Positions 7,132 to 12,836 of a stretch of DNA of 23,290 nt are shown piece by piece. The stretch is from assembly GCA_902496665.1 (NCBI GenBank), contig CABVBU010000040.1, forward strand, positions 1 to 23,290. Reading direction: 5' to 3'. Positions within the stretch are counted from its first letter, which is position 1; the number at the start of each line of letters is the position of its first letter. The position numbers were made by a program, and so were the translations under genes. The notes under the pieces are model-generated. The model had not been told where the DNA came from, ran no database searches, and saw nothing but the letters and a program-made list of their open reading frames with translations. This stretch comes from an uncultured Clostridium sp. (GTDB lineage Bacteria; Bacillota; Clostridia; Lachnospirales; Lachnospiraceae).

Positions 7132-7218
7132 CTACTTGTCTCGGTCTAACCATTTGATGATGTAGTGGCAGGCTACACCAGCCGCACAGGAGACAAGAAA
7201 CGAAAGTATCAAATTCAA
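7132..7218 (-). CDS. Putative Fst-like type I toxin peptide (28 aa)
   Basis: The small gene starts with TTG at 7218-7216, eight bases after a perfect AGGAGG (7232-7227), and ends with TAG at 7134-7132. The peptide has a hydrophobic helix from residue 2 to about 17 (begins MNLILSFLVSCAAGVA) and a short, charged tail with KWLDRDK at the end. A small hydrophobic segment followed by a WLD-plus-charged tail is typical of Fst/Ldr-type toxins that damage the membrane. It lacks the proline found in many Fst members. GTG at 7227 is in frame but overlaps the ribosome site, so I reject it. An inverted repeat GGTTAG/CTAACC (7119-7124, 7146-7151) spans its end. The best evidence for function is the surrounding promoters, repeats and shared terminator. 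Toxicity is an inference. Confidence 0.72.
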   Translation of the reverse strand: MNLILSFLVSCAAGVACHYIIKWLDRDK

Positions 7219-7223
7219 AAGAC
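7202..7223 (+). repeat. Direct repeat copy b (over the toxin start codon)
   Basis: This copy of the 22-nt repeat at 7020-7041 spans the toxin TTG start and the next four codons and ends four bases from the AGGAGG site. The antitoxin RNA should therefore block ribosome loading by pairing here. Confidence 0.9.
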
Positions 7224-7265
7224 TCACCTCCTCCCGTTGCCGGGTATCGGTTGGACAACATAATA

Positions 7266-7294
7266 ATTGTACGATAAAAGTGCTGATGAGGCAA
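7266..7294 (-). promoter_or_regulatory. Promoter of the putative toxin mRNA
   Basis: On the minus strand TTGCCT (7294-7289), a 17-bp spacer and TACAAT (7271-7266) suggest initiation near 7259. The transcript to the shared terminator would be about 215 nt, close to the roughly 210-nt RNA I of par. The leader has a CCCG-GCAA-CGGG hairpin directly before AGGAGG, which could tune translation. Confidence 0.65.
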
Positions 7295-7400
7295 GATTAC
7301 ATAAAACTATATTTATTGTAACTGTTCGGCACCGTTACCGTTTACGCCCCCCCAAAAAAATGTCAGAAACTCGGTACCTTCACAGTTAGTAATTTTTACT

Positions 7401-7429
7401 TTGATTTTACATTCACCGTATTGTATAAT
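7401..7429 (+). promoter_or_regulatory. Promoter of the MATE transporter gene
   Basis: TTGATT (7401-7406), a 17-bp spacer and TATAAT (7424-7429) lie about 80 nt before the transporter start. Between the toxin promoter and this one, 7295-7400 is AT-rich with a C7/A7 tract at 7347-7360 and shows nothing else recognisable. Confidence 0.65.
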
Positions 7430-7509
7430 AAATATAATAAGAAGCGAGAAAAACACACCGAAAAAATATTTTAAAAGATGTCAAAAGCGGACATACAGGA
7501 GTGATGAGA

Positions 7510-8889
7510 ATGCCGGAGAACGAAAAGACGAGACTTCAGAAATTTATGGGTGGAGGAAAACAGGGATATCAGATCGCGTTCCAGATGGCATGGCCCGCGG
7601 TGATGGAGTCCTTTTTTATTGCCCTGGCGGGCATGGTGGACTCGCTGATGGTGAGCTCCATCGGCGCCTACGCGGTGGCGGCGGTAGGTCTGACAACACA
7701 GCCGAAATTCATTGGTCTGTGCATCTTTATCGCCATGAACGTGTCCGTATCCGCCCTGGTGGCGAGACGACGCGGGGAAAAAGACCGGACCGGTGCGAAC
7801 CAGGTCCTCCTGATGGCGCTGATCTTTACCGTTGTTGTCGGAATCCTGATCAGCATAGCGGCGGTGGTCTTTGCGGAACCGATCATCCGCTTCTGTGGTG
7901 CCAACGAGGACACCCAGGAGAGCGCGGTCCTGTATTTCCGGATCATCATGGGCGGCATGATCTTCAATATCATTTCCATGGCGATCAACGCCTCCCAGCG
8001 CGGTGCCGGAAACACGAAGATCGCCATGCGTACCAACGTGACTTCCAATGTGGTCAATATGATCGGAAATTATCTCCTGATCCAGGGGCATCTTGGCTTT
8101 CCGGCAATGGGAATCGCGGGTGCGGCGCTGGCGACTGTATTTGGAACCGTGGTTGCCTGCATTATGAGTATCTGTTCCCTGATCCCGAAGGATAATTTTG
8201 TCAGTGTTCCCTACATTATAAAAGAACGTGTCCGTGTTACTCTTGAACCGGTGAAGAGTATGGCGAAGATCGCTTCCAGTGTTTTTATCGAGCAGGTGTT
8301 CATGCGGACCGGCTTCCTGCTGGTATCGATCATGGCGGCGAGACTCGGCACCTCGGCTTACGCGGCACATCAGGTTGCCATGAATGTCATGAACCTGTCA
8401 TTCTCATTTGGCGACGGCATGCAGGTGGCCGCTGTGGCGCTCTGCGGACGAAGCCTTGGGGAGAAGCGCCCGGATCAGGCTGTCATGTACGGAACGATCT
8501 GCCAGAGGATAGGAAACATGATCTCCATCGTGCTGTCGATCTTGTATCTGCTGTTAGGAAACTGGTATTTCCACCTGTACTTTGTCGAGGAGGATATTAT
8601 CGCCATGGGTGCCCGGATCATGCAGGTCATGACTGTGATCGTGCTGTTGCAGATCTCTCAGGTCATCTATATGGGATGCCTCAGGGGCGCGGGAGATGTC
8701 CTGTTTACCACCTGCGCGTCAACGCTCAGCATCACCATCGTCCGCCCATCCTGTGCGTATCTCTTCTGCTATGTGCTGGAGATCGGAGTTGTCGGTATCT
8801 GGCTCGGAATCGTGTGCGACCAGATCGTGAGAGTGTGTCTGACGAACTGGAGATTTAAGAGCGGAAAGTGGACGAAAATAAAGATATAG
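7510..8889 (+). CDS. MATE family multidrug/sodium antiporter
   Basis: The 459-residue membrane protein fits the multidrug and toxic compound extrusion family of about 12 helices in two six-helix bundles. Family-like segments are FQMAWPAVMESFFIALAGMV near the N-terminus (first half) and SSVFIEQVFMRTGFLLVSIMAARLGTSAYAAHQ (second half), with NASQRGAGNTKIAMR and YMGCLRGAGDVLFTT as the matching repeated loops of each half. It should export a cationic compound in exchange for Na+ or H+; the substrate is not predictable. The ATG at 7510 is chosen because AGGAG (7497-7501) lies eight bases before it. An in-frame GTG (7501) and ATG (7504) are too close to that site. It has its own promoter and is followed by palindromic DNA. 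No regulator gene of the usual adjacent type is present. Confidence 0.93.
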   Translation: MPENEKTRLQKFMGGGKQGYQIAFQMAWPAVMESFFIALAGMVDSLMVSSIGAYAVAAVGLTTQPKFIGLCIFIAMNVSVSALVARRRGEKDRTGANQVLLMALIFTVVVGILISIAAVVFAEPIIRFCGANEDTQESAVLYFRIIMGGMIFNIISMAINASQRGAGNTKIAMRTNVTSNVVNMIGNYLLIQGHLGFPAMGIAGAALATVFGTVVACIMSICSLIPKDNFVSVPYIIKERVRVTLEPVKSMAKIASSVFIEQVFMRTGFLLVSIMAARLGTSAYAAHQVAMNVMNLSFSFGDGMQVAAVALCGRSLGEKRPDQAVMYGTICQRIGNMISIVLSILYLLLGNWYFHLYFVEEDIIAMGARIMQVMTVIVLLQISQVIYMGCLRGAGDVLFTTCASTLSITIVRPSCAYLFCYVLEIGVVGIWLGIVCDQIVRVCLTNWRFKSGKWTKIKI

Positions 8890-8892
8890 CGT

Positions 8893-9025
8893 GCGCAGCG
8901 GAAAAACAAGCGGCGCCTCTGGCGACATTTGTTTTTCCTGCGCCGCTAACGAGCAAACCGTCTGCGAAGCAGACAAAAGAGCGCGAAGCGCGTGTTTGCG
9001 AGTGAGCGATTCGACTTAATGAATC
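8893..9025. repeat. Palindromic intergenic element downstream of the MATE gene
   Basis: The element starts four bases after the stop codon. It contains a long imperfect hairpin (GCGCAG and GGAAAAACAA at 8893-8909 with TTGTTTTTCCTGCGC at 8929-8943, inner CGCC/GGCG). A three-way-junction shape follows: GCAAAC (8953-8958) with GTTTGC (8994-8999), enclosing GTCTGC-GAA-GCAGAC (8960-8974) and GCGC-GAA-GCGC (8981-8991). A GATTC/GAATC hairpin (9008-9025) closes it. It may terminate the MATE transcript or be a REP-like repeat; copy number cannot be judged from one window. Confidence 0.55.
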
Positions 9026-9040
9026 AACACCTTAAAAACT

Positions 9041-9101
9041 AAAAGAGCCATATGCCCCGAAAACTGGTCATTCCAGTTCCGGTCGCATATAGCTCTTTTT
9101 T
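9041..9101. terminator. Bidirectional terminator between MATE gene and trp importer operon
   Basis: AAAGAGC and ATATGC pair with GCATAT and GCTCTTT, with an inner AACTGG/CCAGTT hairpin. Plus-strand TTTTTTA and minus-strand TTTTAGTTTTT tracts flank it. It separates the convergent MATE and trpXYZ units. Confidence 0.8.
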
Positions 9102-9116
9102 ATGTAATAGGTTTAT

Positions 9117-9168
9117 GTAATAAGAAATTCCGAGGAATTCCCTATTACACAAAAGGCACTAACGTGCC
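9117..9168 (-). terminator. Terminator of the trpXYZ operon
   Basis: On the minus strand, 13 bases past the trpZ stop, GGCAC-GTTA-GTGCC (9168-9155) is followed by TTTTGTG. A second inverted repeat, TAATAGGGAATTCC with an imperfect partner (9117-9148), backs it up. Confidence 0.6.
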
Positions 9169-9181
9169 AATGATGCGCATA

Positions 9182-9955
9182 TTAGTTGCCGCACTCAATA
9201 CTGATCGCGTTAAACATGTCAAGGATATCATCCACCTTCGTGTTCGCCTTTTCCTCGCCTTTCTTATCCATGACCGCATGCCCCTGATGCATCATCAGAA
9301 GACGGTTTCCGTACTCTACAGCGAACCGGAGATTATGTGTGACCATAATGGTCGTCAGATGCTTTTCCGCAACGATCTTTCCAGTCAGTTCCATAATAAT
9401 ATCTGCCGTCTTCGGGTCGAGGGCGGCCGTGTGCTCATCAAGGATCAGAAATTCGATGGGAGTCATGGTTGACATTAAAAGAGCCATCGCCTGACGCTGT
9501 CCACCGGAGAGAACACCGACTTTTACACCCAGTTTATCTTCAAGACCGAGACCAAGGATTTTCAACTGGTCGCGGTAGAAGTCAATGCGGGCCTTATTTG
9601 TTCCTGGGAGAAGATTGAACGGCTTTCCCTTATTGTCCGCGAGAGCCATATTCTCGAGGATCGTCATATTCGGACAGGTTCCCATCGCCGGGTGCTGGTA
9701 GACACGGCCGATGCGGCGCTGGCGCTTGTACTCCGGCATTTTTGTGATATCGGTTCCGCCCATGACGATGGTGCCGGAATCCACCGGAATGCTGCCGCAG
9801 ATCAGGTTTAACATGGAAGTTTTACCGGATCCGTTGCTGCCGACAACGGAAACAAACTCGCCGTCATCAATGCTGAGGTTGAAATCGTTAAAGAGGCACA
9901 TTTCATTTACAGTGCCTGCGTTGTAATATTTACTGATGTTTTTTAACTCAAGCAT
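9182..9955 (-). CDS. trpZ: ABC transporter ATP-binding protein of the tryptophan importer (TrpZ-like)
   Basis: The 257-residue ABC ATPase powers the importer encoded by the two genes upstream. Motifs are in order: Walker A GSNGSGKTS (39-47), Q-loop glutamine in VYQHP (Q87), signature LSGGQ (149-153), Walker B FLILDEH (169-175; note histidine directly after the catalytic Glu, H175), D-loop AALD (177-180) and switch His in VTHN (H207). It ends with no extra regulatory domain. Its ATG (9955) lies inside the last codons of the permease gene (8-nt overlap) with AAAGGGGG upstream, so the two are translationally coupled. The tryptophan assignment comes from the T-box leader of the operon, not from this protein itself. 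Known relatives pair with PF04392-type binding proteins. Confidence 0.88.
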   Translation of the reverse strand: MLELKNISKYYNAGTVNEMCLFNDFNLSIDDGEFVSVVGSNGSGKTSMLNLICGSIPVDSGTIVMGGTDITKMPEYKRQRRIGRVYQHPAMGTCPNMTILENMALADNKGKPFNLLPGTNKARIDFYRDQLKILGLGLEDKLGVKVGVLSGGQRQAMALLMSTMTPIEFLILDEHTAALDPKTADIIMELTGKIVAEKHLTTIMVTHNLRFAVEYGNRLLMMHQGHAVMDKKGEEKANTKVDDILDMFNAISIECGN

Positions 9956-10838
9956 GGTGTGCCCCCTTTCTCTTCATGGAATCACTGACGATCAGGATCA
10001 GGAGAAGAATTGCCGCAGTGATAAGTTTCAGGTCGGTCGCCTTTACGATCCGCATGGAAATAACGAAAGCGACACATGCCTTATAGAGAATTGCGCCTGC
10101 GATGACAGCGGTGGTCGCCTTCAGCTTTCCGAAGCGGTGGAACAGCTGTGTTCCGAGAATCACGCTTGCGAGACCGAAGACCATGGTTCCGGTTCCGATG
10201 GAGATGTCGAAGAACGCCTGCTTCTGGGCGAGAACTCCGCCTGCAAGAGCAGCGAATCCGTTAGCGATCGCAAGGCCGATGATCTTTACACGACCTTTGT
10301 CCTCCGCAAGAGAAGTAACCAGAGCGTCATTGTCGCCGGCTGCCCGGAGAAGATATCCGGATCTCGTATTTAAGTACCAGTCGAGAACGAACTTGCAGAT
10401 CAGGGCGATCACTGCCAGGATGATCACAACGATATATGGTCTTACGGTTGCCGGAAGACTGTTTCTGGTCCACTCGTTGTCAAAGATCGTATCCTGGGAC
10501 AGGAACGGAAGGTTTGCCTTCATTCCGGCGATCCTTAAGTTTACGGAGTAGAGTGCTGTCATGACAATGATACCGGAAAACAGGTCGCGGACCTTACATT
10601 TTACATGAATGACACCGGTCACGCATCCGGCGATAACACCCGCAAAGAAGGAGAGCGGAAGCGCCCACACCGGGGAAACTCCTTTCACGATCAGTCCCGC
10701 GGTCAGCGCTGCGCCCAGAGGGAAAGTTCCGTCAACCGACAGATCCGGGAAGTCCAGGATCTTGTAGGTGATGTAAACGCCCAGGGCCATGATCGCGTAG
10801 ATCAGCCCTTCCTCAAAGATTCCTAATAAGATTGCCAT
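9948..10838 (-). CDS. trpY: ABC transporter permease of the tryptophan importer (TrpY-like)
   Basis: The 296-residue permease has about eight or nine hydrophobic segments and resembles the branched-chain amino acid/ribose permease superfamily. The cytoplasmic coupling region is visible around YLLRAAGDNDALVTSLAEDKG (about 177-197) followed by a conserved GLAIANGFAALAGGVLAQKQ stretch. It forms the membrane channel fed by the lipoprotein TrpX and driven by the ATPase TrpZ. GGAGG (10844-10848 on the complement) supports the start at 10838. It lies 152 nt downstream of trpX, with a strong stem-loop in between, and overlaps trpZ by 8 nt. Substrate is inferred from the operon's T-box. Confidence 0.88.
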   Translation of the reverse strand: MAILLGIFEEGLIYAIMALGVYITYKILDFPDLSVDGTFPLGAALTAGLIVKGVSPVWALPLSFFAGVIAGCVTGVIHVKCKVRDLFSGIIVMTALYSVNLRIAGMKANLPFLSQDTIFDNEWTRNSLPATVRPYIVVIILAVIALICKFVLDWYLNTRSGYLLRAAGDNDALVTSLAEDKGRVKIIGLAIANGFAALAGGVLAQKQAFFDISIGTGTMVFGLASVILGTQLFHRFGKLKATTAVIAGAILYKACVAFVISMRIVKATDLKLITAAILLLILIVSDSMKRKGAHHA

Positions 10839-10895
10839 GATATCCTCCGAAAATCAGTAACAGGGAGAAGATCCGCTGTTATATGTTGCTGCAAA

Positions 10896-10928
10896 GTCCG
10901 GCAGAAGCGGAAAATCGCTTTGCCGGAC
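10896..10928 (-). other. Intercistronic stem-loop between trpX and trpY
   Basis: GTCCGGCA (10896-10903) and TGCCGGAC (10921-10928) pair perfectly, continuing into AAGCG/CGCTT. On the operon strand only TTTG follows, so it is a weak terminator at best. It more likely protects the trpX message and sets higher binding-protein output. Confidence 0.55.
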
Positions 10929-10990
10929 CATGATTGTTTATGTTGCCGATCATCCGACTTCCTTATTAAAAGTGGATGAAATTTATTGAA

Positions 10991-12082
10991 CTACTGTGTG
11001 ATCTCAGTGAATAACTCTTTTGCGTTGGAAGCAAGATCCTCCGGGAATGTGATTCCAAGATCCTCAGCGACTTTGGAGTTTCCGTAGAAAGCAGCAGCCT
11101 CGATCACCTCGAAGTTCAGTTCACTTGCCTTCTTTTCGCCCTTTAAAACTTCTGCAGCCATGCGTCCTGTCTGCTTTCCAAGATCTACATAGTCAAGTCC
11201 CATAGCAGCGAGGCAGCCGATCTTGACCTGCTCGATCTCACTTCCGAATACCGGGATGTTTTTCGCATTTGCTTTGGAAAGAATTAACGGAAGGGAGGCA
11301 ACGACGGTGTTGTCTGTTAAGTTGTTTAAGCAGTCGACCTGCTCTAAGAGGCTGTCTGCAGCGAGCGGGATGTCTGCTGTGGAGGAAACACCGGACTCAA
11401 CGATCTCGAAACCGTAGTCAGCAGCTTTTTCCTTGTATTCAGCCAGAGTGGAAGCGGAGTTTACTTCGCTTGTTGTATACATGATTCCGATCTTTTTCGC
11501 ATCCGGAAGGATCGCGCGGATCATTTCGAGCTGCTGCTCGACCGGAAGCTTGTCGCTGGTACCTGTCACTTCGCCAACCGGAGTTCCGTCAGCGTTTGCG
11601 AGCTCAGCTGCGACCGGATCCGTAACGGCTGTGTAGATGACCGGGATGTCGTTCTTTCTGCCGACACTGTATGCGCTCTGTGCGCTCGGTGTCGCGATCG
11701 CGCAGATGAGATCCACCTTCTGTCCGGCGAAGTTTGTACTGATCTGTGCCGCTAACCCTGGGTCAGCCTGCGCGTTCTCCTCCAATACGGTAAGGTTCTT
11801 TCCTTCAACGATACCGTTCTCTGCGAGCCCCTCAAGGAAGCCTTCACGGCAGTTGTCGAGAGAACCGTGTACTGCGAACTGGTTGATGCCGATAGTGTAG
11901 GAACCGTCTGCAAGAGCTGTATCTGCTGCGTCTGTGGATTCAGCCGTTGTTGTAGCGGTAGCCTCTGTTGCAGCGGCTGTTGTCTCAGCTGCTGTTGTGG
12001 TGGAAGCTGTGTTAGAAGAGCAGCCTGCAAGGAGTGCTGCGGTGAAGGTTGCTGCGATGATTGCTTTGATGGATTTTTTCAT
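10991..12082 (-). CDS. trpX: Tryptophan ABC transporter substrate-binding lipoprotein (TrpX-like)
   Basis: The 363-residue precursor is a PF04392-type (ABC_sub_bind) periplasmic-binding-like protein. It starts MKKSIKAIIAATFTAALLAGC, a lipoprotein signal peptide with lipobox LAGC; the acylated cysteine is C21. A Thr/Ala-rich spacer to about residue 55 then tethers the two-lobed domain (IGINQFAVHGSLDNCREGF, then LICAIATPSAQ, GIMYTTSEVNS, IPVFGSEIEQVKIGCLAAMGLDYVDLG), all family-like stretches. GAGGAG ten bases upstream supports the ATG at 12082; a longer in-frame reading back to 12253 would cross the T-box leader and is rejected. It captures substrate outside the membrane for the permease and ATPase genes that follow. 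The T-box predicts tryptophan. Confidence 0.92.
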   Translation of the reverse strand: MKKSIKAIIAATFTAALLAGCSSNTASTTTAAETTAAATEATATTTAESTDAADTALADGSYTIGINQFAVHGSLDNCREGFLEGLAENGIVEGKNLTVLEENAQADPGLAAQISTNFAGQKVDLICAIATPSAQSAYSVGRKNDIPVIYTAVTDPVAAELANADGTPVGEVTGTSDKLPVEQQLEMIRAILPDAKKIGIMYTTSEVNSASTLAEYKEKAADYGFEIVESGVSSTADIPLAADSLLEQVDCLNNLTDNTVVASLPLILSKANAKNIPVFGSEIEQVKIGCLAAMGLDYVDLGKQTGRMAAEVLKGEKKASELNFEVIEAAAFYGNSKVAEDLGITFPEDLASNAKELFTEITQ

Positions 12083-12239
12083 AATTTTGTTCTCCTCTTC
12101 TACTTTTGATAAAGATGTTTTGCGGCTGCGGCAGGTCCTGCTGCGGTGACTGCCGTTTGGCCGAGTAGTTGTTGGAGGTGTGGAGCGAAGGTTTTTGAGG
12201 ATCGGGCTGTTGTCCGGTGCAGAGCACTTATTTTTGTAT

Positions 12240-12530
12240 AAAAAAAATCCCAAGTATCAGATATCGATTTAAAATCTGATGCTTGAGACGAATTTCATAT
12301 CCGCGGTGCCACTCAATTTGACCTTTCGGTCCGCTTTTTTCGTATACCAACATATACGCCGCTCTCTTAACGACTGCGGTAGCCGTCAGTCCATACTAAA
12401 ATTCAGGACTGCCCTCGAAAGTCCATTCCATTTCCAGTGCCATACTGCAATCCCACCGCCTGCAGCTCTCTGTGAAAACACGATCGAAAATGTACTCCTC
12501 TTTCTCAACGGTTTTTCTTGTTTGGTTATG
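12240..12530 (-). promoter_or_regulatory. Tryptophan-specific T-box leader of trpXYZ
   Basis: All T-box landmarks are present on the minus strand. Stem I has AGAGGAGTACA near its base and an AGAGAGCTG region. The specifier codon is UGG (12425-12423) in GGAATGGAC. The conserved T-box is GAGTGGCACCGCGG (about 12314-12301). Its UGGC bulge pairs with an acceptor end GCCA, fitting the G discriminator of tRNA-Trp. The terminator stem CAAGcATCAGAT/ATCTGATaCTTG precedes a run of T (12248-12240). Uncharged tRNA-Trp should stabilise the antiterminator and turn on the operon. Confidence 0.93.
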
Positions 12531-12533
12531 GGT

Positions 12534-12562
12534 ATCATAGTACGAAACGGATTGTTTGTCAA
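12534..12562 (-). promoter_or_regulatory. Promoter of the trpXYZ operon
   Basis: On the minus strand TTGACA (12562-12557), a 17-bp spacer and TATGAT (12539-12534) place initiation near 12527, just before T-box stem I. Confidence 0.85.
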
Positions 12563-12668
12563 GAAGAACAATAAAAAAAGTTTGGAAACCTGCAAACTCC
12601 GCCAGACAGAAAGAAAAATGGTAATTTCTAAAAAAAATATAACATTTCAGAAACTTCCATAAATTCCA

Positions 12669-12727
12669 TTGACTTTCAATGTTTCCTGATATAGGATAAA
12701 TATCACACGAGATGACAGGGTGTCATC
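12669..12727 (+). promoter_or_regulatory. ftsH promoter with downstream palindrome
   Basis: TTGACT (12669-12674), a 17-bp spacer and TAGGAT (12692-12697) give a start near 12704. A perfect palindrome GATGACA-GGG-TGTCATC (12711-12727) lies just downstream, where a bound repressor would block transcription. It does not match the CIRCE or CtsR operator consensus. The rest of 12600-12836 shows an A/T-rich stretch and nothing else recognisable. Confidence 0.5.
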
Positions 12728-12836
12728 TTGCGCAGATCTTCAGAAAACAAAGCATGTAAAAGGCAGAAAAAGTAACAGCAGAGCTCAGATGCGATGAAAA
12801 GCGTTACAGAAAAATGAAAATCAAGGAGGCAGACGT

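Noticed and set aside
7401..8370. Long open frames on both strands over the start of the MATE gene (7401-8195 plus, 7471-8370 minus)
   Set aside because: They are out-of-frame shadows of the clear MATE transporter coding sequence.
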